A stretch of 64,000 nucleotides of DNA from Pratylenchus scribneri. Its lineage: Eukaryota > Nematoda > Chromadorea > Rhabditida > Pratylenchidae. Below, piece by piece: positions 34,078 through 46,004 of the stretch. Position 1 is the first letter of the stretch. Each line of letters begins with the position of its first letter. The stretch spans positions 1,985,501-2,049,500 of the forward strand of contig JAQSEB010000022.1 of the NCBI GenBank assembly GCA_030063045.1. Reading direction: 5' to 3'. Under the pieces are notes generated by a model. It was given only the letters and a program-made list of their open reading frames with translations. It did no database searches and was not told where the DNA came from. The position numbers and the translations under genes are program-made.

Positions 34078-34881
34078 TTATTTGTTTTTCACTTCTTCTC
34101 CAATCATCAATCCGCAAAATGTATCCATGAATGTTTGCATTAACAAAGCGAATTCATCGATATTTCCTCCATTGTTGGTTTCATATCCCGGAAAGGTGTG
34201 GGCCAATTTCTTGAGGAATCCTTGATTGCTCAAATGCTCGAAAATATGTTCCACGCGACCAACCGATTTTTCACTCAGAATTTTCTGTACCAATGAATTT
34301 GTTTTCTTCTGAAGATTGTTGAGCAATTTGAGGAAGAATTGTTGATTATATGAATAACGAAGCTGTTAAAAAATTAATTTTAAAAGAAGTTAAAATAATT
34401 AATACTCACCGCTTGGAATGACTGAATGGTCAATGCCAAATTACGGAGTTCTCCTTCAATTTCCAACAAGAGTTTGCGTTGAGAATTGTCAAAGACATTT
34501 TCACGTTCCATAGCGCCTAACTTGAATGTCAATTTGATAATATTCTTAACGACCTAAATTTCCAAAAAAAAATTAATTTGATTCACTCAAAATTACCTTT
34601 TCTGCGGTTTTATTGTCATAATGATGTTTCAATAGAACATAGAGGGTGTCCATCAGTAGACAAATTCGATCATCGGCAAATAAACGAACAACACCTCTGG
34701 TTGAGAGCTTCTTAAAATCATAATTTACATATTTCTATAAAAGCTAATCACTCACCGATAGAACTTTCTTCTGAACTCGCATTGTTAATGAGGAACTTGA
34801 TAATATTTGTTGATTGTTGTTAGCAGATTGATGCATTCCATCCAAATTATTCGATATTTCTTCCTTATTTTTATTGGACAT
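34078..34881 (-). CDS. TNFAIP8/TIPE-family protein
   Basis: Four exons on the reverse strand, start chosen at 34881 (MSNKNKEEISNNLDGMHQS), stop TAA at 34078. After a Ser/Asn-rich leader comes QKKVLSKLSTRGVVRLFADD, then LLMDTLYVLLKHHYDNKTAEK, VVKNIIKLTFKLGAMEREN and LLEIEGELRNLALTIQSFQA, with the C-terminal helices RVEHIFEHLSNQGFLKKLAH. The order and spacing match TNFAIP8 (QKKLLSKMAAKSV, RVNNVFDHFSDCEFLAALY). TIPE proteins are all-helical with a hydrophobic cavity that carries phosphoinositides at the inner membrane face. An upstream in-frame Met at 34959 would add a hydrophobic N-terminus and is less likely. The gene begins the run of four same-strand genes ending at ALG6. Confidence 0.85.
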
Positions 34882-35428
34882 TTTTAAATAATTCACTCTC
34901 TGGAAAGTTGAATTGAATGAAAGCGAAAATTTACTGCATAAAATTCGAGTAATTATCATTTAATTATTGGTCGATAAATGCGGATGGAATGGAATGGATA
35001 AAGGATTGAAGGGAATCGATGAAAAAGAGGAAGGAATTGATTATTATGTGTCGTTTGCAGAAATGTATGGTCAGTTGAGAGCTGACTGACTAGGTGTTTG
35101 GTCACGCAACGTTGCAATTGCAACGAACGCCATTGAACTGATTAGATTATAATAAAAGTAAGATTTTCCCCCAAATTATTTGTAAATATTCGAAATGCAA
35201 ATGAATTATTTTGCAATTAAATTTTATAAACAACATTCACAAACTTTATTTATTTTATTACAATGAATATACAAAATACAATTTACAACAAAATACAATG
35301 ACAATTAGGGAGACAATATGAAGATGAGATGGAGGAATATTTATACAATACAATTATTGACGAGAATATGGGGGATTATCACATGGGTTTCTGCCTTCTT
35401 TGCTGCTTCTTCATCAGTCCTTGTCGCA

Positions 35429-36632
35429 TCAGTGAAGTTGACCGTCATCCGTGGGAGCGAAGATGTGGAACGTGCATTGAAGGTCCCCGCTAACTTGCAT
35501 TGTCGCTCCGGCATTGTTGTATTGGGCAGCATAGTGAGGTGCAGAGAAGAGGGTGATGAGTCGACGATCGGCGAAGAATTCGGCCCCATCCTGGACAACC
35601 TGCAAATTAAGAAGGGAATGTAAAATGAATTGTAAAAAGGGCACAAAATTTAACCTGATGAGCTCGGACAATCAAGTCGATATCCAATTGCTTGAGTGTG
35701 CGCATGACGAGATCCTCACCGAACATGACGCTTGCTCCTGAAAAAAGGCAAAAATTGGTAAATGAAATCCTAAAATCAAATCATTACCTCGATTGCTCGG
35801 CACAGTGCCCTTGATTCCTTGTTCCGGATCCGCCCACAGCAAGTCGAGTTCTGCGCATGGCCGTTGGGCATCGTAATCTGTTGCTGGACGTTTGAGTTGA
35901 CGAAGTTGCTGCAGACTTTGAATCCGTTCAGAGATGCCACCGTGCATACCTGAAATTTTGGGAGTTTAGTAGATAAATTTAATTGTAAAATAAAAATAAA
36001 CTCACAGAGAATTCTGCCTCCGACAAGGGCAGAGAATGGCAGCCAGGAGAAGGCACGATTGAAGGCCATGAACAGGGATTGACCATCTCCTCGATAGCGT
36101 CGTTGTAGCTCGTCCAGGAATCCGTAGTGGCGGTTGATGTTGCTGCACTCGTGGTTGCCTCGCAATAGGAAGATGTTGTTCGGGTATCGCACTTTGTAGG
36201 CCAGCAGCAACACGGCAGTCTCAATACTTTGTCGCCCTCTGTCAACGTAGTCTGAAAAAGCGGGAAAATTATTATTGATCTTTAAAATGACTGATTTTTA
36301 CCTCCAAGGAAGAGATAGTTCTTTGTTGGTGGGAATCCGAGTCGTGCAAAAATCCGCATCAGGTCCGCAAATTGGCCGTGGATGTCGCCGCATATGATGA
36401 CAGGTGGTTGGAGCTCGACCATGGCTGATTGGCTTTGAAGAACTTCGATCACAGTATTGCACAGCGCCTTGATTTCCGAAGCATCGACCTGAAATATAAT
36501 TTTCATTATTGATTTGAAAGAATTTTTGATAAATTTAAAACTGACCAGTGACGTGAAACGTTGAGCATTGCACAGGAAGATTCGTTCGATGATTGTGTCC
36601 ACTTCTTGCAGGTTGAGTTTTTGCTGTGCCAT
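35429..36632 (-). CDS. PP1-like Ser/Thr protein phosphatase, divergent
   Basis: Six exons on the reverse strand: 36632-36546, 36488-36302, 36251-36006, 35949-35788, 35737-35655 and 35599-35429, 311 aa. PPP-family signatures are complete: [32 protein letters not shown] (created by splicing), [28 protein letters not shown] and [12 protein letters not shown]. The metal ligands Asp-His, Asp, Asn-His and the late His are therefore kept. Differences from canonical PP1: MHGGISE for [15 protein letters not shown] for LFSAPNYC, and a short C-terminus. Nematodes have many extra PP1 genes, several expressed in sperm; divergence and the small size fit that group, but this is inference. A TATAAAAG element lies at 36754-36747, about 115 bp before the ATG. 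Confidence 0.9.
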
Positions 36633-36746
36633 GATGTCCGCTTTGGTCCCGACGTTGATGAGTTGTTTGCAGGAAATGAGTTGATATTCGTTGATGGTTT
36701 GAAGTGCCTTGGCTGATGACTGATAGTTGAAACTAAATTGCCCTTT

Positions 36747-36754
36747 CTTTTATA
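36747..36754 (-). promoter_or_regulatory. TATA box of the PP1-like gene
   Basis: TATAAAAG on the reverse strand, about 115 bp upstream of the ATG at 36632. It mirrors the forward element at 36872 across a spacer of about 120 bp. Confidence 0.55.
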
Positions 36755-36871
36755 GTCGAATGATCCATAACAAAATCGATAAGTATTGTAAACAAGCTAT
36801 ACAGTAACAGTAAGACACCAATCTTACAGACAGTGTAAATACCAATCAATAATATAACCAATCTTTTTTAG

Positions 36872-36879
36872 TATAAAAG
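36872..36879 (+). promoter_or_regulatory. TATA box of the H2A-variant gene
   Basis: TATAAAAG on the forward strand, 127 bp upstream of the ATG at 37006. Identical octamer to the reverse-strand element of the neighbouring phosphatase gene. Confidence 0.55.
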
Positions 36880-37005
36880 ACGAGGGAATGTGAAGGCATT
36901 TATCATTTGCTTTCCCATTTTCCAAAAAAAAACAACCTAAAAAATAAAATTGTTCTTCCAACACTTCACTTCATTTCTACAAACAACATCTGAAATCGCT
37001 TCATC

Positions 37006-37664
37006 ATGGCTGCAGGAAAACACAAGCGCAAAGGACGTTATCCACCGGTCAGTTTTTATTTTACTTTTTAATTCATTTCACAACATTTTAGAAATCGCGT
37101 TCAAACAGAGTTGGCCTGATATTCCCAGTTGCGCGCATCCATCGAATGCTTCGAGAAGGACAATATGCAAAACGGATCAGCAGCGGTGCCCCGATCTTCA
37201 TGGCAGCAGGTAACAGTTATTTGTTTGTGTTTATTGGCTATTAATTGAAACAAAATTTCAGTTCTTGAGTACCTCACTGCGGAAGTCCTTGAATGTGCTG
37301 GGCAAATTGCAAGAGATGAAAAGGTGGGTCCATTATAACGCCAGTTACTTTTAACTTTTGCCATTTATTTTCAGAAGAACCGCATCAATCCAAGACACAT
37401 TTTGCTGGCACTTCGAACCGATGCGGAACTGGACAAACTCTCAGCTGGTGTGACCGTCCATCAAGGAGGAGCTATGCCAAACATCCAGGTTTGTCGATTT
37501 AATTTGAAAATTTAAACAAAATATTCCCTTATTTTAAGGAGGCTCTCTTCCCAGGCAACCATCCTCGCAAAGCGCAGCCGAAGGACCAGCAGCAGGGCCA
37601 ACACAAACCGACGAAACATGCTGGCAGCAAGAAAATGGGCAAGATGATGGTGTTGTGCGGATGA
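37006..37664 (+). CDS. Divergent histone H2A variant with intron-containing gene
   Basis: Five exons: 37006-37047, 37092-37209, 37262-37323, 37375-37488 and 37539-37664, 153 aa. The histone fold is clear: [80 protein letters not shown] and [16 protein letters not shown]. Compared with core H2A ([32 protein letters not shown]) there are changes in loop 1 and in the acidic patch, where DEE becomes DAE. The C-terminal tail is long and basic ([15 protein letters not shown]) with no SQ motif of H2A.X. Four introns rule out the standard replication-dependent arrangement. It is likely a replication-independent, possibly germline, variant. Confidence 0.9.
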
Positions 37665-38141
37665 GAAGAAGAAGGAAGAAGAATCGTGCCGTGTGGATGA
37701 ATGAATATTCTTCAGATAAATGTGTAGATACTATATCCCCTCCCTCCATATCCCCATAAATATATTGTTTTTTTCCTATCATTTTCCAATTATTGTAATT
37801 CCAATTGTTGCTACCAATGTAATATATTTGTTTGTATATGATAAAATGTGAATAAATTTCTTTTACTTTTGTTGTGAAGTTTTGATTAAAATTTATCCAA
37901 TATCGACTAATAAAATACAAATGAAGTGTATAAATTAAAACATGAATCAATCTGATTTTTTGGGTGGGAAATTAAAAAATATAATACAATATTTTTTATG
38001 AATAGATAGAGGAGATTGCGATAGAATATTTGCGAAATGTTGTGAAAAATTAATACCATTTGACTTATTGAAGGAAAATGGGCAAAAAGAATAAAATTTG
38101 GGCTAAATCAATAAAAAAATGCATTAAGAATTTGGAAATTA

Positions 38142-41100
38142 TCAATCATTCAAAATCCATTCAATTTCCTCCTTCAAAGTGCTGTTGATATTACAGAGGT
38201 GAGCCCATGAATGAGTAGAGTTGGCGGCAATCCTTCGGTGAAAAGACGAAGTTGGTCCAAATATGTTTCGGCTTTCTCCACATTCAATCCGGCATTGGGT
38301 GGCATTGGAAGATTGAGGAAGCAAATGGCCGCACCCTCTCCACTATTCCGTTGGATTGTTTCATTGACAGCTTTCACAAATTGCAATGGATATTCGGAAA
38401 TGTCTCTGAAAATAATTTAAATATAATAATATTCATTAATTTGTTGTGAAATATTTACGTGAAGCTCCTCGTGGTGGTTCGTTCAATTTGCTGAAGAACA
38501 TGATCCCAGGGCACCATTACGGTTTTGGCCTTAATCCGTAATTGTTCCAGCATTTGTTTCAATTGGAGTTCTTGATAGTGCATATCCTAAATTTAATAAA
38601 TAAAATAGTGTTATAAATTTAAAAATGACCTGTAAACTATGAACACAAATATGGACTCGAAGTGTGGCATTTTTCCATTTGCCGGACATTGATAAAATGC
38701 ACGCAAGTTGAAGGACAAAAAGTGAGGAATTGTCCCAACGAAGTCCGGTGCCTGGAGCCGAATCTTTGCCCTCTGATTTTTTGAATAAATGCGAAGGCCA
38801 AACATCAATGAATCTGCGACCGGATTGCCTAAATTAATAATTAATTTCATTTAAAATTTCGATGACTCACTTTAGTGCCACTTCTCTGTCGAATTGAGTA
38901 AAATGTCGGGCAATGCATAAATTTTTATTCAAATTGACCACATCATTCAAAATTTGAACATATTCCGGCGTTGTGAGTCTTTCGGTGGATGCATTTATCT
39001 CATTGCTTGGGAAGAAGTCACTGGCCGTGAAATATTCCACAACTTCGCTGCGCCCAATTTTCGAAAATTTCAGCTCTTTGAGTAAATGTGTTTCGGATAA
39101 AATTGATTCGGATGCTTGTTTCTCATGGAATCCAATGACAACCTAAAAAATTATATTTAATAATAAATTAATTTTTACTGTATTTGGTTTCATTGCACCG
39201 AGGCCACTGAGTCGAATGAGCTGAAAAATTGTCGTGGATTTTGTTATTTTTAAATAAAAAACCTGTTGAATGCCATTCCGAACATTGTCCGTCAAAGTTA
39301 ATTCCACAAAAGATTTCAATTTCAAATAATCAACCAAAGAGAGCCAATATGGATAGACCTGAATTTAATAATTAAAGTGAATTATTTTTAATTTAAAACT
39401 TGTTGAAGTGGATCCAATGTTGTGTGCTGTTGCTGTTTTCCATCCGGTCCACTGCCCAAATCCCCTCTTTGAACATGTCCAATCACATATAGGCCACTTT
39501 TCTTTATATCATTCACAAAATCCATTAGAGGACAGCATGTGGCCGGGCGATTGACCAAAAGTAGAATTTGAGGGCGCCAAAATCTGAATTTTGAACATTT
39601 TAAACTATTTTAAATTGATTTTACTCACTTCACATGTTCTTTTCTGACATCTAAAAGGAGTAAATATTTTCGGACTTGATGATAAATTAGGGCCTGCGAA
39701 ATTGAACCCCATGAACCGATTGGCGCCTAAATTTCGAGTTAAATTTATTAATGATGAGAAAAAAAAACCTGATAATGAAGGATCATAATCAATAACATCA
39801 ACAAAACTACGGCGACCGCAGACATTGAGGCATCAATGACCAACATCATTATAACCTTAAAATTAATGTGTAAATTTAATATTTGAAGAAAAACTTACGG
39901 TTGAAATTGCACCGAGTGCGCAACTGTGCCATGAAAAATATTTGAAATTTGGCCGAAAATTTGGTGCGCTTGTCAATTCCAAAGCCAATGTGGCAATATT
40001 GACGCCCATATATGAGAGGAGGAAGAGAATTGAAGTAATTTTGGCAATTCGGTTCATTGCGCCAATCATCAGGACAAACTTAATTTAATTGATTATTACA
40101 AATGATTTTTTAATTGTAAAACTGACCACAACACATATCCAAGAAATAATGACCTGAATATTTAATAATAACCATTAATTTATTTTTGTAAATTTTACCG
40201 AAATAATTGGATTCCGTTTTGACCCAAATTCCAATGTTGCTGGCTTCAGAAGATTTCCAAATAATTTATCCTAAAAATAATTTCAACTTAAATGGTAGAA
40301 AAATGAATTAAACCTGTGCAAATCTGGTCAAAACGCGAGAGGCCCCAATCAAATTTGACATTGAAGAGAAAAATGTTGCGATGAAAACGCCGAGCATAAT
40401 CAGCGAAGGAATCATGGCCGTATCGACCATAAACATATAATCCTCTTGAAGAAGTTGACGGGAGCATGAGAGGCAAAGGAGGAATGCGGTCAAAATGTAG
40501 GTGAAAAGGGTGGTGAACACGGCTTGCAAAGTGCCACGGGGAATGGAAACATTTGGCCGGGCCAATTCACCGGACATATTCGCACCGGCCATTAAACCTT
40601 AAAATATAAATGAATGCTTTATTTATAATTTAACCTGTCACTCCGCTGAATATAATTGCGAACATTAGGGCAAAATCCGTTTTTTGACCGGTCGTGTAGT
40701 CCCGAGTGAAATTTGACATTAAATTTTCGGTGAATGTGGTCACACTGAAAAATGGTATAATTATTTTCACAATTCACTAATAAACCTGAATGAAGTATAT
40801 TTTGCATTTTGCGTCTGATTAAAGTTGACGACCAATTCACTGGCTGGATCCGATTCATTTTTTCGGACCATATATGCATATGTATTGTCGACTGGAATGC
40901 GAATGTCACCGGGTGGCCGGACAAAAACCGTGAAAAGGAATGATCCGTAGGCCAAAGCAATTAGGCATAATGCTAGCAAAGCTGTTCGGGCAAACCATTC
41001 GGCGCCAAGCAAACTCAAAAGGAGGATCACAATGCTGATTAGCACACAATGGATGAATTTGCCGCCGAACATGTTACCAATTCCTTAAAATATTTATTTT

Positions 41101-41794
41101 TGATTTTCTTATTTGTCTATTAAAACCTGTGGCATTTGTTAATGCTTCGGTGAATCCGGATATGTAAAGGGCACATGAAAATACATTGGCAGTAAAAAAG
41201 AGGACACCAATGCTTCCTCCAAATTCAGGACCAAGTGTTCTGCTGATCATATCTGAATTAACATTAAAAATTGAATATTTATCTAGTCTTAAAAACATAC
41301 AATAAACTCCGCCTCCTTCCACCGCCCCATTTGAAGAAACTGCACATAGTGAGAGTACAGTGAGAAGGATAATTCCATAAGCAAGCAATAGTTCCAAAAC
41401 AGTGAGAAAAAAGCCAAGTTGACCAACGGCAAAACCCATCCGTAAGAAAAGCAGAGCAGAGAACATGGAAATTGTGACTGGGGCAAAAACACCAGAAATT
41501 GTTGAGAGTCCATTGGGTTTGGACATGACTGATTCGTATTCTAAAAGATGAAATTAATTCAAATTTATTTTGTTATTTTTATTAACCTGCTGAGACACTG
41601 TTCCCCGATCGATTGCGTGCCATTCCAACACCATTTGACTCGGTCCGGTCCATTTCCATTGCAGAATTGGGTATTCCGTCCATATTAGTAGAATTTATGG
41701 CATAACAATCGGTACCAGCCGGTTCAAGAATGCCATAGGAAGGAATGCGTAAATTTGCTGCTGATATTTGTGTTCTTCTCTCATCATCGGCCAT
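38142..41794 (-). CDS. SLC12A9: SLC12A9-type cation-chloride cotransporter family protein
   Basis: Many exons on the reverse strand, ATG at 41794, stop TGA at 38144-38142. A polar N-terminus is followed by the transporter core: [98 protein letters not shown] and [20 protein letters not shown]. These match SLC12A9 ([35 protein letters not shown]). The long cytosolic part keeps [43 protein letters not shown] and a final [14 protein letters not shown]. Family knowledge: CIP1/SLC12A9 localises to endolysosomes or the plasma membrane and its transport activity is debated. The C3orf33-like gene diverges 385 bp upstream. Confidence 0.92.
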
Positions 41795-42179
41795 TTTCAA
41801 ACCAAATCTGAATAAAAAATTGTTAAATTTTAATTTAGTGTTTTTAAAAAAATTAATGAGAACTCTACTGAGTAGATAATAAATGACTTAACTTATATTT
41901 TTTCAGAATTTTATAAACGGTTCAGTAGAGTCAGTCAATAATGGTCAATGCAATTTATAATTTTTGCAATTTTGCCAATTAATAAAAAATTTTTATATGT
42001 ATTTTTAATTATTGATTAGATTTTTTAGTATTTTCTATTTTCCGACCTCGCCTCGAAAAATCCAATAAAACAATTTAAATTTCGGAAAAATAGTTTTACT
42101 TTTCTTAATTCTATTTTCTCGTCTCGAATCTCGATTATGTTTTAAGATGAATGTTTGATTGATAAATTACAGATAAAAA

Positions 42180-43471
42180 ATGTCAACAATTGATAATGAT
42201 AACAAGAGCAATAATGAAAATTCTAAAAAATTGTCGTCTATTCAAGAAATCGATCCAGTCGATAAATATTCAATTTTGGTAATCAGAGTAAGTTTTATGG
42301 ATAAATTTATTATGTAAATTTCTAAATTTTTAAGGGAACTATCATTGGCACCGGCTTGTTGGGATTGGCACTTTTTGTTCGTAATGCGCGAATGGTATTT
42401 TTAATAAATTGAATTCTTTAATTATTTTTGTTATAATTTAGTTTGCAATTTACAATCATGTCAAAGAAATTCCGGAAGATTATTATCGATTGGGCATTCA
42501 AATGAAAGGAATAGTCCGAGAAATATCACCAAATGGTTTAATACGCATTGAACATAAACCGGGTGTGAAGCTGCCTCAAATATTGACCTTCCGTAAAAAA
42601 CCAAAAACAATGGTAGTTCCACAATAATTTATCTACTAATAATAAATTTTAAGGGTCGACTAAATTTGAGATTGGCTGGATTGGATATATCTCCGGTCGG
42701 TGTTGAACACATGACAAAAAATCTGAAGATTGTTGGAAGACCAGTCACATTTAAAGTTATCAAACCGGTGGAGAAACAACCGGATGTAACTGATTCTGAC
42801 GTGACAGCAAAGAAGGTAACAATTCAATACAATTTAATATCCTGATTGAGATTAAATATTCAGACTATAAGATCAGTAAATTTGAATGTGGAATTGGTCC
42901 GTAAAGGCTATGCCAAAGTATTTGGCCTCGACAATTTTGAGCATAAAAATGCACTCCAATCGAATTCAAATTATTCTCGACTTATCACAAAATTGCTTAC
43001 TTGTGAACAGGTAAAATTAATAAAATTATGAGGAAAAATTATATTAAATAGATCGCCGAAAGACGAGGATTGGGATTATGGGAACGAAGTTCATGGGTGG
43101 AAAAGGTACTAAAAATTTAATTAAGATTTATGAAATATATTATTTTAGGTGGCATCTTTTCCATCTACAGTCTCGCAAATCATCAAACAATCTGCCCTTT
43201 CGAAATTATTAGTAAGTGAAAATAATTCCAACTTTTAAAAATGATTTGCTAAATTTAGGTTCTCAGCTTCTACTTGATTCGCGATATTGCCTTAATGCTT
43301 TATTCATTGGGAAAGAACATTTATTACACCGGAGTGGCCATTGGAGGTTATACAATCGAAGGATATCATCGTTTTGCCCGTTTCATTGACAAATTGAGTA
43401 GATGGTATTATGGAATGAAAAGTAGAAGGCAAATTTCATCTGCTGCTGACCAAAAGGAAATAAACAAATAG
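42180..43471 (+). CDS. C3orf33-like protein with nuclease-like OB-fold
   Basis: Eight exons: 42180-42287, 42335-42394, 42442-42612, 42654-42815, 42864-43010, 43052-43105, 43149-43211 and 43259-43471, 325 aa. A membrane-spanning helix lies near the N-terminus (GTIIGTGLLGLALFVRNARM), followed by an OB-fold-like part: KGIVREISPNGLIRIEHKPG, MGRLNLRLAGLDISPVGVEH, then VELVRKGYAKVFGL and AERRGLGLWE, the pattern of staphylococcal-nuclease-like domains and of C3orf33. The final exon encodes a second hydrophobic stretch and a basic C-terminus. The function of C3orf33 is poorly known. The RDE-4-like gene starts 159 bp downstream. Confidence 0.8.
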
Positions 43472-43630
43472 ATTCATCATAAAATAAATTGTGTTTTAAA
43501 TAGTTGAAAATCGCTCAATTTTGTTTTGAAATTTAAGATAAACATTAATTTTTTTATTCATTTGTTATTTCACAATTTTGTAACAGTTCCAACAGCAGTT
43601 TATTTTATCTTTATTTTCCAATAATTACTG

Positions 43631-45529
43631 ATGAGTCATGCTACTTCGGAAATGACATTCAATTTAGACCAACTTTTTACGCATAAAGACATTTTACAAA
43701 GCCGAGAAACCAATTTATTCCAACGAGTGAGTGAATTAGTATTCGAATATTTTAATTAATTGGTTTTTTTTTTTTCAGGAAAAAGACGAAGATTTGACAA
43801 TTTCGGAACAAATGCGAATTATTGAATCTGAAGGAGGCGCCGCATATTCTCATTGTCCTCATGCACTTCCATTGATTAAGAAAGGCGATTTTATTTCCAT
43901 ATTAAATTGTGCTTGGAAAAAGGTTTTAAAAAATCCAACAAAAAATTGAATAAATTTGATAATTAATTCAGAATTACGCAGAGGATATTTCATTCAAAAA
44001 TGTTCATGATCCGAAAAATGGGGTCGGTGATTTATTATTGAACCCAAAATATATTCATTCAAAGATTGGCGAACTCGAAGAACAAATAATCGCCGGACCA
44101 TGGAATTGTAGTGGACGAGGAAGGACCAAAAAATTGGCACAACATCGGGCGGCGGCGAATGTTTTGTTGAAAATTATTGAGGACGGTCGACATAAAGAGG
44201 TAACAAAATGAATTAGATTGATGGAATTATTCAATTGAAATGATTTACAATTTTCAGTTTCTGATTCCTGGACAAAATGAAGAAGAGGCACGGGAAATAA
44301 TGTAAGTTTTATTGAATATTTTAAATGAATATTGCCGATTGATTTGAATGATTTAATCATTTTATATATTTATTATTTTAGAATGAATGCAATGGAAGGA
44401 CACAAAATTATAAATTCAACTGCTCCACAAGTTCAAGGAACACAATCAATTTCCTCCAGCGAATCATCTTCGACAGTGACCACCGCCCCTCCCTCCGGCC
44501 AGCAAACAAATTGGATTGGAAAATTAAATGAAATGTAATGTTTTTTTAAATACTTTTAAAATTATTCTTTTTATTAAAGGATTCAAATCAAGAAAATACG
44601 CTGTCATTGGTCTGATCATGTGGACCAGCGGAATGGGCCGTTGAATGTGGTCGAACATTGCCATAAAACAATTCTTGTGATTGAAGGTTCAATTTTATTT
44701 TATTTAAAATAAAATATAAAAAATTTTCAGATTCAGAAAAGAAATTTGAGGGAAATGGAAATGGCAAAAACAAAAAATTGGCCAAACAATTGGCACACAA
44801 GGAAATTTATGAGCAACTTTGTCAAATTTACGAATTAAACAATCAAATGGAATCAACGAAACAATCGACGAGTTCAACAATGGCAGAGAAAGTGAATTTA
44901 GCTAAAAATGAGGAACAAATTGAGCAAAATGAGGTTGAAAAGAGTCAAAATATTCCAATTAAGATTTTTAATAATTATTTTTTCAGAGCAAAGAACCAAC
45001 CATTTCACCTCCGATTGAATGCATTCAAACAACAAATTCTGTTGAAGTTGAGGCCAAAATTCAAATTGAGAACAATGATGGAAATGTTGAGAATGGGCAA
45101 AACGCCGACATTCGCCCCTATCTGGAGGAAATATTCACAAATCGAAACAAACACAATCCGGAAATGATTTTGCGGTAATCAAGTTTAAAAGTACATAAAA
45201 ATGTAATTATCTCAATTTAGACAAATTTTTGCATGGAAAGATGCCCGAATAGTGAAGGCATTCCCTCAAGCGGAGTTAAAATTTGTTGAGACGAAGAGAA
45301 ATCTACTTTTTGGTAAATAAATTGACAAAATTAAAAATAATTTTTAAAATATTTTTTAGATGTTCAAATTTATTTGGAAATTTGGGCCGGCCATGGTTCG
45401 AAGAGGATTTTAAATTGCACATTCGGTGGTGAAGGAATTGACATTAAAGCGGCAAAAAATGATGCAATTTGGCAGGCTATCGAATTCATTTATTATTTTG
45501 TTGACATTCCATCACATTTGAATGAATGA
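43631..45529 (+). CDS. rde-4: RDE-4-like double-stranded RNA-binding protein (RNA interference)
   Basis: Ten exons (43631-43726, 43779-43922, 43972-44199, 44258-44301, 44382-44534, 44580-44686, 44731-44933, 44987-45174, 45221-45312, 45360-45529), 474 aa, all in phase; C. elegans RDE-4 is 385 aa. The first dsRNA-binding domain ends GRTKKLAQHRAAANVLLKII, followed by EDGRHKEFLIPGQNEEEARE, which lines up with EKGKHEIFFIPGTTKEEAL of RDE-4. TNWIGKLNEM matches its NWVGKLQEK and starts domain 2, which ends KNKKLAKQLAHKEIYEQL. The C-terminal domain has EIWAGHGSKRI and AAKNDAIWQAIEFI, like the FAGHGSS...ACKSAIIHF end of RDE-4. RDE-4 binds long dsRNA and delivers it to Dicer with RDE-1. A Glu/Asn/Gln-rich linker accounts for the extra length. 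Confidence 0.85.
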
Positions 45530-46004
45530 ACAATGAATTAAATTACGGATGATGCCTTTTATATTTTTTTATTCACAATTTTATATTATTTATTCTTTAA
45601 AATTCAGGAATAATAAATTTATTTTGTGCGCAAAAAAAACAGTTCACATTCAATCGGTTAATATCGATTTATTTATTTTTATGTTCATTGATCAAATTTC
45701 ATTTTTTTTGTCAACAATTAAGTAAATTTCTTTTAAAAATGTCCTCAATTTCTTTACCACAAAAAACCATCCAAGTTTATTCCCTTTTACGGTATGGTGA
45801 ATGCAATTAGTCAAATTGAGCGCGCGAGCCAAATCCCATCCAATTCCAACCAACCACCGTTTTAGTAGGGTAATTAATCAAAATAGGCAGGAAGGAAGGA
45901 ACACCGCCAATCCACCCAAATTGTTGAAAATTAGCTGTCCAATTGGGCAGAAGAATTCCTCACAATTTAAATTGTTTTTTTTTTCAGCTGAAAACAAATT
46001 AAAA

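Noticed and set aside
35341..35646. Alternative longer C-terminal frame of the PP1-like gene
   Set aside because: It is out of frame with the conserved PP1 exon, whose frame ends at the stop at 35429 after a normal PP1 core.
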